DNA of 64,000 bases, taken from Pseudomonas sp. P818 (GTDB taxonomy: Bacteria > Pseudomonadota > Gammaproteobacteria > Pseudomonadales > Pseudomonadaceae). The stretch is taken from the NCBI RefSeq assembly GCF_000418555.1, contig NZ_ATKM01000005.1, forward strand, positions 186,001 through 250,000, written 5' to 3'. This document shows, piece after piece, positions 28,472 through 36,352 of this stretch. Below the pieces are notes generated by a model that made no database searches, was not told the DNA's origin, and saw nothing but the letters and a program-made list of their open reading frames with translations. How positions within the stretch are numbered: position 1 is the first letter of the stretch; each line of letters starts with the position of its first letter. Made by a program: the position numbers and the translations under genes.

Positions 28472-29515
28472 ATGAAGATACTTATCGTTGGGCCAAGCTG
28501 GGTAGGCGACATGGTGATGGCGCAGACGCTATTCCAGTGCCTGAAACAGCGCCACCCTGCGTGCGAGATAGACGTGCTGGCGCCGGACTGGAGCCGGCCG
28601 ATCCTCGAGCGCATGCCCGAAGTGCGCGCCGCGCTCAGTCTGCCGCTCGGCCATGGCGTCCTCGATCTGGCCACGCGTCGGCGTATCGGCAAGTCGCTGG
28701 CCGGTCAGTACGATCAGGCCATCCTGCTGCCCAACTCGCTCAAATCCGCCCTGGTGCCCTGGTTTGCCGGCATTCCCAAGCGCACCGGCTGGAAGGGCGA
28801 GATGCGTTATGGCCTGCTCAACGATATCCGCACGCTGGACAAAGAACGCTACCCGCTGATGATCGAGCGTTTCATGGCGCTGGCCTATGAGCCAGGTGCT
28901 CTGTTGCCGCAGCCCTATCCGCAGCCGCGTTTGCAGATCGATGAATCGAGCCGTGACGCCGCTCTGAGCAAATTTGGCCTGCAGCTGGACCGTCCGGTGC
29001 TAGCGCTATGCCCCGGCGCCGAGTTCGGCGAGGCCAAGCGCTGGCCTGCCGAGCACTACGCCAAGGTCGCCGAAGTGAAGATCCGTGAGGGCTGGCAGGT
29101 CTGGTTGTTCGGCTCGAAGAACGACCATGCCGGTGGTGAGGACATCCGCTTGCGCCTGATTCCGGGCCTGCGCGAGGAGGTCAGCAACCTGTCCGGGCAG
29201 ACCAGTCTGGCCGAGGCCATCGACCTGATGTCGGCGGCGACTGCTGTGGTGTCCAATGACTCCGGACTGATGCACGTCGCGGCGGCGCTGAACCGTCCGC
29301 TGGTAGCGGTCTATGGCTCCACTTCGCCGGGTTTCACCCCGCCGTTGGCCGATCAGGTCGAGATCGTTCGCCTGGGCCTGGAGTGCAGCCCCTGTTTCGA
29401 GCGCACCTGCCGCTTTGGTCACTACAACTGCCTGCGAGAGCTCAAGCCAAGGCCGGTGATCGAGGCGCTGGATCGACTGGTCGGTGAGCCTCTGACCCTG
29501 GTCGAGGGTGACTGA
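28472..29515 (+). CDS. waaF: ADP-heptose:LPS heptosyltransferase II
   Basis: A 347-residue GT9 glycosyltransferase that adds the second L-glycero-D-manno-heptose to the inner core on the cytoplasmic face of the inner membrane. N-terminal KILIVGPSWVGDMVMAQTL is the typical WaaF opening. The ADP-heptose region is the C-terminal SNDSGLMHVAAALNRPLVA (about 259-277) with YGSTSPGFTPP, and the WaaF-specific cysteine-rich ECSPCFERTCRFGHYNCL follows. ATG 28472 has a GGAAAG site. It is the first gene of the LPS run, downstream of a hairpin. PA5012 position. Confidence 0.97.
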   Translation: MKILIVGPSWVGDMVMAQTLFQCLKQRHPACEIDVLAPDWSRPILERMPEVRAALSLPLGHGVLDLATRRRIGKSLAGQYDQAILLPNSLKSALVPWFAGIPKRTGWKGEMRYGLLNDIRTLDKERYPLMIERFMALAYEPGALLPQPYPQPRLQIDESSRDAALSKFGLQLDRPVLALCPGAEFGEAKRWPAEHYAKVAEVKIREGWQVWLFGSKNDHAGGEDIRLRLIPGLREEVSNLSGQTSLAEAIDLMSAATAVVSNDSGLMHVAAALNRPLVAVYGSTSPGFTPPLADQVEIVRLGLECSPCFERTCRFGHYNCLRELKPRPVIEALDRLVGEPLTLVEGD

Positions 29516-30521
29516 TTTGCGGGTGCTGATCATCAAGACCTCATCGCTGGGCGACGTGGTGCATACCCTGCCGGCACTGACCGACGCAGCCCGCGCCATT
29601 CCCGGCATCCGCTTCGACTGGGTGGTGGAAGAAGGCTTCGCCGAGATTCCCGCCTGGCATCCGGCGGTGTCCCAGGTGATTCCGGTGGCCATCCGCCGCT
29701 GGCGCAAGCACCCCCTGCGCACTTGGCGCAGTGGCGAATGGGCGCGCTTCAAGCAGCGTCTGCGTGAAACCCGCTACGACCTGGTGATCGACGCCCAGGG
29801 CCTGCTCAAGAGCGCCTGGCTGACGCGTTACGTGTCGGCGCCGGTGGCCGGTCTGGATCGCGATTCGGCGCGTGAGCCGCTGGCCAGTCGCTTCTACGAT
29901 CGTCGTTACGCGGTGCCCAAGGATCAGCACGCCCTGGAGCGCGTGCGTCAGCTGTTCGCCAAGGCGCTGGACTACCCCTTGCCGGCCGGCACGGGTGATT
30001 ACGGGCTGAACCGTGCGGCAATGATGGATGCTCCGGCGCAGCCTTATCTGGTGTTCCTGCACGGCACCACCTGGGCCAGCAAGCACTGGCCGGAGGCCGA
30101 TTGGCGTGCGCTGGCCGTGCGTATGGACGAGCTGGGTTGGGCCGTGCGCCTGCCCTGGGGCAACGATGCGGAGAAGGCTCGCGCCGAACGCATCGCGGCC
30201 GGCCTGACGCATGCCGCTGTGCTGCCGAAGCTGAACTTGGCCGGAGTTGCCAAGGTGATCGCCGGTGCCAGCGCCTGCGTCTCCGTCGACACCGGCCTCG
30301 GCCATCTGGCTGCTGCGCTGGATGTGCCGAACATTTCCCTCTACGGCCCGACCCTGCCCGGCAAGGTGGGCGCCTACGGCCGTAGCCAGATTCACCTTTG
30401 CGCCAGCGGCCCGAACGCCGGCTGCGGCGACCGTGACAAGCCCTGCTTCGATGGCCTCGGCGCCGAGCGCGTCGGCCTGGAACTGGAGGCGCTGCTGCTG
30501 GCGCCTCCCGGCACCCTTTAA
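29508..30521 (+). CDS. waaC: LPS heptosyltransferase I
   Basis: A 337-residue GT9 enzyme that attaches the first heptose to Kdo2-lipid A. Key blocks are IKTSSLGDVVHTLPALTDA (residues 9-27), GTTWASKHWPEADWRAL with the acceptor-site basic residue, and SVDTGLGHLAAALDVPNISL followed by YGPTLPGKVGAYG. The GTG at 29508 gives an 8-base overlap with waaF. A TTG at 29517, directly after the waaF stop, would start the protein LRVLIIKTS, closer to the usual WaaC N-terminus, and is a real alternative. PA5011 position. Confidence 0.95.
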   Translation: MTDLRVLIIKTSSLGDVVHTLPALTDAARAIPGIRFDWVVEEGFAEIPAWHPAVSQVIPVAIRRWRKHPLRTWRSGEWARFKQRLRETRYDLVIDAQGLLKSAWLTRYVSAPVAGLDRDSAREPLASRFYDRRYAVPKDQHALERVRQLFAKALDYPLPAGTGDYGLNRAAMMDAPAQPYLVFLHGTTWASKHWPEADWRALAVRMDELGWAVRLPWGNDAEKARAERIAAGLTHAAVLPKLNLAGVAKVIAGASACVSVDTGLGHLAAALDVPNISLYGPTLPGKVGAYGRSQIHLCASGPNAGCGDRDKPCFDGLGAERVGLELEALLLAPPGTL

Positions 30522-30530
30522 GGAGCGGCT

Positions 30531-31655
30531 ATGCAACTGGCCTTCGTTCTCTACAAGTACTTCCCGTTCGGCGGGCTGCAGCGCGATTTCATGCGTATCG
30601 CCCTGGAGTGTCAGGCGCGCGGCCATGCCATTCGCGTCTACACGCCGATCTGGGAAGGGGAAAACCCTGGCGGCTTCGACGTGCGCGTGGCGCCGGTGCG
30701 GGCGCTGTTCAATCACCGCCGTAACGAGAAATTCACGGCCTGGCTGCAGGCCGATCTGGCGCGCGATCCGGTCGACCGGGTGATCGGCTTCAACAAGATG
30801 CCGGGTCTTGACGTGTACTACGCCGCCGACGGCTGTTTCGAGGACAAGGCGCAGACCTTGCGCAACCCGATCTATCGCCGCTGGGGCCGCTACAAGCACT
30901 TCGCCGACTACGAGCGCGCGGTGTTCTCGCCCGAATCGAAGACCGAGATCCTGATGATCTCCGAGGTGCAGCAGCCGCTGTTCATCAAGCACTACAAGAC
31001 GCCGCTGCAGCGTTTCCACCTGCTGCCGCCGGGGATTGCCCAGGACCGCCGCGCGCCGGCCAATGCAGCCGAGATTCGCGCCGAATTCCGCCGCGAATTC
31101 AAGCTGGCCGACGAGGACCTGCTGCTGGTGCAGATCGGCTCCGGCTTCAAGACCAAGGGGCTGGATCGCAGCCTCAAGGCGCTGGCGTCCTTGCCGCGCG
31201 AGCTGCGCAAGCGCACGCAGCTGATCGCCATCGGCCAGGACGATCCGAAACCCTTCCTGCTGCAGATCAAGGCGTTGGGTCTGTCCGATCAGGTGCAGAT
31301 CCTCAAGGGGCGCAGCGACATTCCGCGCTTTCTGCTCGGCGCCGATCTGCTGATCCATCCGGCCTACAACGAGAACACCGGCACCGTGCTGCTGGAGGCG
31401 CTGGTCTCCGGCCTGCCGGTGCTGGTCACCGATGTCTGCGGCTACGCCCACTACATCGTCGATGCCGACTGCGGCCGCGTGCTGCCCAGCCCGTTCGAGC
31501 AGGAGCAGCTCAACCGCACCCTGGCCGACATGCTGGCCGATCCCGAGCGCCGTGCATTCTGGGGGCGCAACGGCCTGGCCTACGCCGACAGCGCCGACCT
31601 GTATTCGATGCCGAAGAAGGCCGCCGATGTGATCCTCGCGGAGAAGCGCGCGTGA
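30531..31655 (+). CDS. waaG: LPS core glucosyltransferase (GT4)
   Basis: A 374-residue GT-B fold, GT4-family transferase; WaaG adds the first outer-core hexose to heptose II. Features: N-terminal FVLYKYFPFGGLQRDFMRIA, the substrate-loop region AADGCFEDKAQTL, and the nucleotide-sugar motif HPAYNENTGTVLLEALVSGL (about 278-297) with the EX7E glutamates. In P. aeruginosa the corresponding residue transferred is galactosamine, so the actual sugar here is not certain. A 9-base gap follows waaC, and the stop overlaps the waaP start (GTGA). PA5010 position. Confidence 0.93.
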   Translation: MQLAFVLYKYFPFGGLQRDFMRIALECQARGHAIRVYTPIWEGENPGGFDVRVAPVRALFNHRRNEKFTAWLQADLARDPVDRVIGFNKMPGLDVYYAADGCFEDKAQTLRNPIYRRWGRYKHFADYERAVFSPESKTEILMISEVQQPLFIKHYKTPLQRFHLLPPGIAQDRRAPANAAEIRAEFRREFKLADEDLLLVQIGSGFKTKGLDRSLKALASLPRELRKRTQLIAIGQDDPKPFLLQIKALGLSDQVQILKGRSDIPRFLLGADLLIHPAYNENTGTVLLEALVSGLPVLVTDVCGYAHYIVDADCGRVLPSPFEQEQLNRTLADMLADPERRAFWGRNGLAYADSADLYSMPKKAADVILAEKRA

Positions 31656-32458
31656 AGCTGATTCTCGCCGAACCCTTCAAAAGCCTGTGGGCGGGCCGCG
31701 ATGCGTTCGAGGCCGTCGAGGCGCTGCAGGGCCAGGTCTATCGCGAGCTGGAAGGTCGCCGTACGCTGCGTACCGAGGTCGACGGGCGTGGCTACTTCGT
31801 CAAGATCCACCGTGGCATCGGTTGGGGCGAGATCGCCAAGAACCTGCTCACGGCCAAGGCCCCGGTACTGGGCGCCGGGCAGGAATGGCAGGCCATTCAG
31901 CGTTTGACCGAAGCCGGCGTGCCAACCATGACCGCCGTGGCCTACGGCGAGCGCGGCAGCAATCCGGCCAGCCAGCACTCGTTCATCATAACCGAGGAAC
32001 TGGCGCCGACCGTCGACCTGGAGCAGCTCAGCCTCAATTGGGCTCAGCAGCCGCCGAAGCCGGCGCTCAAGTGGGCGCTGATCGAGCGAGTGGCGCAGAT
32101 GACCGGCGAGATGCACCGCGCCGGAGTCAATCATCGCGACTGCTATATCTGCCACTTCCTGCTGCATACCGATCGGCCGATCCAGGCCAGCGACCTGCGC
32201 CTATCGGTCATCGATCTGCACCGGGCCCAGGTTCGAGACGCAGTGCCCCGCCGCTGGCGCGACAAGGACCTGGCGGCCCTGTACTTTTCGGCGCTGGATA
32301 TCGGCCTGACTGGCCGCGACAAGCTGCGCTTCCTGCGCACCTACTTCCGGCACCCCCTGCACCAGGTATTGCATGAAGAGGCGAGCCTGCTCGCCCGGCT
32401 GGAGCGCAAGGCGGCGAAACTGTATGAGCGTAAGCAGCGTTATGGAGATCGACTGTAG
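31652..32458 (+). CDS. waaP: LPS core heptose I kinase
   Basis: A 268-residue kinase-fold protein that phosphorylates heptose I of the inner core with ATP. This modification is vital for outer-membrane stability and, in P. aeruginosa, for viability. The nucleotide-binding lysine lies in GRGYFVKIHRGIGWGEI (about 48-64). The catalytic loop is VNHRDCYICHFLLH (about 157-170) with the essential Asp, and the metal-binding SVIDLHRAQ follows. It starts with a GTG overlapping the waaG stop. Three further kinase-like genes follow nearby. PA5009 position. Confidence 0.96.
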   Translation: MKLILAEPFKSLWAGRDAFEAVEALQGQVYRELEGRRTLRTEVDGRGYFVKIHRGIGWGEIAKNLLTAKAPVLGAGQEWQAIQRLTEAGVPTMTAVAYGERGSNPASQHSFIITEELAPTVDLEQLSLNWAQQPPKPALKWALIERVAQMTGEMHRAGVNHRDCYICHFLLHTDRPIQASDLRLSVIDLHRAQVRDAVPRRWRDKDLAALYFSALDIGLTGRDKLRFLRTYFRHPLHQVLHEEASLLARLERKAAKLYERKQRYGDRL

Positions 32459-33424
32459 ATGTCGAATAGCAAGACATTGATCGGCCCAGGGGTGAGCATC
32501 GCGCTCGTACCCTGTCCGGCGCTCGGAGATACCACTTTGTTCCTGCGCCTGGCCTGGCGTCTGCAGGCCGCTGGTGCCAAGGTCAGCCTGGCTTCCGCTT
32601 TGTTGGCCTCTATATACGAGTACCTGCCCGGTCTGGAGATAGTCGGCGGCAAACCCGATGTGGTGGGGCTGGCAGAGCGCAATGACCTGGTGATCTGTGC
32701 CATCGACTGGCAGCTCGACGCGCCGCTGAGCAATGTGGCCTATCTGGCTGGCAAGAAGCTTCCACGCGCATTCAGGCCAGAGCAACAGCCCGTGTCACTG
32801 CTCGGGCATGAGATCCCGGGGGCACATAACGTGATCTGTCGCGATCCGAAGGCCGGCAAGAGCATGGTTCAATGGATCGATCTTTATGCCGAGCAGATAC
32901 TGGGGCTCGACCTGACTCAGCCCATTGCAGGCCTGCAGGCGATGCCTGTTCCGCCGGCGGATGCGGAGCGGCGCGTCGCGATTTTTCCGACGACGCCCCA
33001 TGCCAGCAAGAACTTTTCATGCTCCGGATTTCGCCGTCTGGCACGTTCTCTGGCTGCCAGAGGGTGGCTGGTCGAGTTCGTCGGCATCCCCGCCGAGCAG
33101 CAGAGGTTGAGTGCTGAATATGCAGGCTACAAGGTGCATGCCTTCGCGGATCTGAAAGGGCTCGTCGACTTTCTGCGTACATGCTCCGTTGTCATCAGCA
33201 ACGACTCCGGCGGCGGGCATCTCGGTTCGCTCATGGGGTTACGTACGTTCACCATCACTCGTCGTCGTACCGATTTCACCTGGCGGCCGGGGTTCAACGA
33301 GTTCAATTGCGTGGTCAACCCGGTGCTGAGCTTCAAATGGCTGGGCAAGACGGTTTGGCGTCCGTTCATCCCGCTGCGCCGGATCGTACAGGCCTTGCCA
33401 AGCTGGAAAGGAACACAGGCATGA
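32459..33424 (+). CDS. additional GT9-family (heptosyltransferase-like) glycosyltransferase
   Basis: A 321-residue protein with GT9 features: N-terminal ALVPCPALGDTTLFLRLAWR, FPTTPHASKNFSCSGFRRLA in the acceptor/donor cleft, and SNDSGGGHLGSLMGL as the ADP-sugar motif (about 242-256). It is clearly distinct from WaaC and WaaF, and the typical xxGPTxP loop is replaced by TITRRRTDFTW. It lies between waaP and wapP with no gap to waaP and an ATGA overlap with wapP. I recall no gene at this place in P. aeruginosa PAO1, so it may add a strain- or species-specific heptose or other sugar. The substrate is unknown. TCG and ATA codons seem more frequent than in its neighbours. Confidence 0.82.
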   Translation: MSNSKTLIGPGVSIALVPCPALGDTTLFLRLAWRLQAAGAKVSLASALLASIYEYLPGLEIVGGKPDVVGLAERNDLVICAIDWQLDAPLSNVAYLAGKKLPRAFRPEQQPVSLLGHEIPGAHNVICRDPKAGKSMVQWIDLYAEQILGLDLTQPIAGLQAMPVPPADAERRVAIFPTTPHASKNFSCSGFRRLARSLAARGWLVEFVGIPAEQQRLSAEYAGYKVHAFADLKGLVDFLRTCSVVISNDSGGGHLGSLMGLRTFTITRRRTDFTWRPGFNEFNCVVNPVLSFKWLGKTVWRPFIPLRRIVQALPSWKGTQA

Positions 33425-34155
33425 CGGCCTGGAAGCACGATCTGCAAGATCCAGAATTGCTCGCAGCGTTCGGCACACTCGAGGCCGTATTCGCCCTCGA
33501 GGGCGAACGCCTTACGTCGGATCCACTATCCGAGGTGATTCGCATCGAGCGCGGCGGCGTACGTTATTACGTCAAGCGTTACTGGGGAGCGGGCAAGGGG
33601 CTACGCCGCTATCTGGGACGGCCGCGGGTCAAGGCCGAGTGGCAGAACCTCAAGCTCTTCGCCAAGTGGGGCATCCCCACTGCGCCGATCATCGCCCATG
33701 GTTTGGAGCGCCGCGCTGGTGCTTTCGTACGCGGTGCGCTGGTGACACGAGAACTGGAAAACACCCGCGACATGGCCGAAATGGCCAGTCAGGGCGATCC
33801 GCGGCTGCACGATTCGCACTGGGTGGCAGCGGTCAGTCGGCAACTGGCGAGCCACACTCGAACGCTGCACGACCATAGCTTCACCCACAACGATCTCAAG
33901 TGGCGCAACCTGCTGGTCAACGACAAGGTCGAGCTGTTCTTCATCGATTGCCCTACCGGCAGCTTCTGGTGGGGGCCCTTGCTGCGTTACCGCATCGTCA
34001 AGGACCTGGCCTGCCTGGACAAGGTCGCCAAATACCATCTGTCGCGCACGCAACGCCTGCGCTTCTACCTGCAATATCGCCAGCGCAGTCGGTTGAGCCG
34101 CGGTGACAAGCAGCGTGTGCGGAAGATCCTCAGGTTCTTCGAGGGACGCGAATGA
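33421..34155 (+). CDS. wapP: LPS core kinase-like protein WapP
   Basis: A 244-residue InaA/WaaP-type kinase fold. It has the lysine region GGVRYYVKRYWGAGKGLRRYLG (about 42-60), the catalytic loop FTHNDLKWRNLLV with Asp, and FFIDCPTGSFWWGP. These suggest an active kinase acting on the inner core heptoses, as proposed for WapP (PA5008) of P. aeruginosa. The frame is open far upstream within the GT9 gene, but ATG 33421 has an AAGGA site and overlaps the GT9 stop as ATGA, so it is the start. wapQ overlaps its stop in the same way. Confidence 0.88.
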   Translation: MTAWKHDLQDPELLAAFGTLEAVFALEGERLTSDPLSEVIRIERGGVRYYVKRYWGAGKGLRRYLGRPRVKAEWQNLKLFAKWGIPTAPIIAHGLERRAGAFVRGALVTRELENTRDMAEMASQGDPRLHDSHWVAAVSRQLASHTRTLHDHSFTHNDLKWRNLLVNDKVELFFIDCPTGSFWWGPLLRYRIVKDLACLDKVAKYHLSRTQRLRFYLQYRQRSRLSRGDKQRVRKILRFFEGRE

Positions 34156-34895
34156 GCGATTTCATTGCCGCGCAGGATCGTGCGCTGCTCGAGAGCCACG
34201 GGCTGGCCAGCTTCGACGCCTTGTGGGCGTTGAAGCTGGAGGCCGTGGACGAACCCAATACCGAGCGCGGTGGCTGGAGCACGGTGTATCGCCTTGAGCT
34301 TGGCGAACGCGCTTTCTATCTCAAGCGGCAAAGCAATCACCTGACGCGCAGCCTGCTGCACCCGTTCGGCGAGCCAACCTTCGCTCGCGAGTTTCGCAAT
34401 ATTCGCCGCTATGCCGAGCTGAGCATACCGGCCCTGCAGGCGGCATTCTTTGCCGAACGCAGTGTGCCGAGCGAGCGTCGTGCCGTTCTGCTGACGCGCG
34501 CGCTCGACGGCTGGCAGGATCTCGAACACTGGCTGATATGCTGGGGGGAACTCGATAGCGCCAGGCGTACAGCCATACTGCGCGCCTGTGGCGAACTGGC
34601 GCGACGTCTGCATCAGGCGGGGCAGATGCATGGTTGTTTCTATCCCAAGCACATCTTCTTGCGTGAGCGGGCCGAAGCATTCGACGCGCAGTTGATTGAT
34701 CTGGAGAAGACCCGGCCGTTGCTGCTGGGGCGTCGTGATCGGATCAAGGATCTCGAGCCGCTTTTACGTCGAGCCAGAATCTGGAGCGAGTCGGAGGTGC
34801 GTGAGCTGCTGGAGGCTTATTTAGGCGGCCCGGCCGATGTCGAGATTTGGTGGCGCCTGCTCGGTGCACGCCAGCGTAACAAGGAGGCGCGTTGA
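34152..34895 (+). CDS. wapQ: LPS core kinase-like protein WapQ (InaA family)
   Basis: A 247-residue protein of the InaA family. The ATP-site lysine region is ERAFYLKRQSNHLTRSLLHP (about 51-70). Where WaaP has HRD, it reads MHGCFYPKHIFL (about 158-169) followed by AQLIDLEKTRPLL, so the usual catalytic-loop Asp is missing; this is a common trait of InaA proteins. It may phosphorylate heptose by a variant mechanism or act as a regulatory partner. ATG 34152 overlaps the wapP stop (ATGA). PA5007 position; the name follows the P. aeruginosa nomenclature. Confidence 0.82.
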   Translation: MSDFIAAQDRALLESHGLASFDALWALKLEAVDEPNTERGGWSTVYRLELGERAFYLKRQSNHLTRSLLHPFGEPTFAREFRNIRRYAELSIPALQAAFFAERSVPSERRAVLLTRALDGWQDLEHWLICWGELDSARRTAILRACGELARRLHQAGQMHGCFYPKHIFLRERAEAFDAQLIDLEKTRPLLLGRRDRIKDLEPLLRRARIWSESEVRELLEAYLGGPADVEIWWRLLGARQRNKEAR

Positions 34896-36340
34896 TGGGC
34901 TTGAGCGAGCTGAGCCAGGCAGGGCGCGCGCCGGTGCTGCCGTTGACGCTGGAGGTAGTCGGCGAGGCGCTCGTGCTTGAGTGGCTGCTGCGCGTCCTGC
35001 CGGGGCAGCGATACGTCGGCCTGGCCCGTTGGCAGGGCCGCCCCGTACTGGCCAAGGTGCTGGTGGGCGGCAAGGCGCAGCGGCATTTTCAGCGTGAGCT
35101 GGAGGGCGCCGAACGGATGGCGCGCCAGGGGCTGGTCACGCCGGAACTGCTGGCGCATGGATTCGTCGAGGGGCAGGGTGGCTGGCTGTTGTTCGAGTAT
35201 CTGGATGGTGCCCAAAGTCTCTGGGAGGCCTGGCGCGAGGTCGCGCAGCAGCCGGTGCTTGGCGATGGCCAGCAAGGGGTGCTGGCGGAAGCGCTGAGCG
35301 CCATCGGGCAGATGCATGCTCAGGGCCTGTGGCAGGACGATCTGCATCTGGACAACCTGTTGCGGCACGAGGGGCGCCTGTACCTGATCGATGGCGGCGG
35401 CGTGCGCTGGGAAACGCCGGGCCAGCCACTGTCCCGCGCGCGCGTGCTGGAAAACCTCGGCGTGTTCTTCGCACAACTGCCGGCTGAGCTGGATCCCTTT
35501 CTCGAAGAGCTGCTGATCCACTATCTGCTGGCCAATGGCGAGCACGCGTTGCCGCTGGAAATGCTCCAGGCCGAGATCGCCAAGGTGCGGCGCTGGCGTC
35601 TGCGCGATTACCTGAAAAAAGCGGCGCGCGACTGCAGCCTGTTCGCCGCGCGCATCGGCGCCTTCGGCCTGCGCGTGGTGCGTCGCGAGGCCGAGGCGGT
35701 CCTGCAGCCGCTGCTGCACGACCTGGATGCTCGCATAGAGGCCGGGCATATCTACAAGACCGGTGGCGCCGCCACGGTGGCGCGCGTCGAGCTCGATGGC
35801 CGGCAACTGGTGGTCAAGCGCTACAACGTGAAGAACTGGCTGCACTGGCTCAAGCGCTTCTGGCGACCCAGTCGCGCCTGGCACAGCTGGATCGAAGGCA
35901 ATCGCCTGGAGCTGCTCGGCATCGCCACGCCGCGCCCGTTGGCGGTAATCGAGCGGCGCTGGTGCTGGCTAAGGGGGCGCGCATACCTGATTACCGACTA
36001 TTGCGGCGGGCAGGATATAATTGCGCGTTTTGAGGCATACAAGCAGGCCATACCCCCGGAAAACGAGCTGCTGGCGCTGGATCGACTGTTCGCTGCCCTG
36101 CTGCGCGAACGCATCAGCCACGGCGATTTCAAGGGGCACAACCTGTTCTGGGATGACGTGCAGGGCGCCTGGTCGCTGATCGACCTGGATGCCATGCGCC
36201 AGCATCACAGTACGCGCAGTTTCGCCCGGGCCTATGCCCGCGACCGCGCCCGTTTTCTGCGCAACTGGCCGGCGGACTCTGCCCTGCACCAGTTGCTCGA
36301 CCAACGTTTACCGCAGGTGCCCGGCACCTGCCCGAATTAG
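34895..36340 (+). CDS. double kinase-domain protein of the LPS core locus (PA5006-like)
   Basis: A 481-residue protein with two consecutive kinase folds. The first (about 1-235) has the lysine region RPVLAKVLVGGKAQRHFQRE and catalytic-loop block WQDDLHLDNLLR followed by LYLIDGGGVRW. The second (about 285-475) has LVVKRYNVKNWLHWLKRF, SHGDFKGHNLFWDD and SLIDLDAMR. Both carry the catalytic Asp and the second-metal Asp, so both may be active. A TTG one codon upstream is possible, but ATG 34895, overlapping the wapQ TGA by one base, fits better. It corresponds to PA5006, an uncharacterised predicted LPS kinase. Phosphorylation of additional core positions is an inference from fold and context. Confidence 0.83.
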   Translation: MGLSELSQAGRAPVLPLTLEVVGEALVLEWLLRVLPGQRYVGLARWQGRPVLAKVLVGGKAQRHFQRELEGAERMARQGLVTPELLAHGFVEGQGGWLLFEYLDGAQSLWEAWREVAQQPVLGDGQQGVLAEALSAIGQMHAQGLWQDDLHLDNLLRHEGRLYLIDGGGVRWETPGQPLSRARVLENLGVFFAQLPAELDPFLEELLIHYLLANGEHALPLEMLQAEIAKVRRWRLRDYLKKAARDCSLFAARIGAFGLRVVRREAEAVLQPLLHDLDARIEAGHIYKTGGAATVARVELDGRQLVVKRYNVKNWLHWLKRFWRPSRAWHSWIEGNRLELLGIATPRPLAVIERRWCWLRGRAYLITDYCGGQDIIARFEAYKQAIPPENELLALDRLFAALLRERISHGDFKGHNLFWDDVQGAWSLIDLDAMRQHHSTRSFARAYARDRARFLRNWPADSALHQLLDQRLPQVPGTCPN

Positions 36341-36352
36341 AGGCTCAAACTT

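Noticed and set aside
29541..31451. 636-codon minus-strand open frame opposite waaC and waaG
   Set aside because: Spans two unrelated real genes antisense and has no ribosome site or family resemblance.
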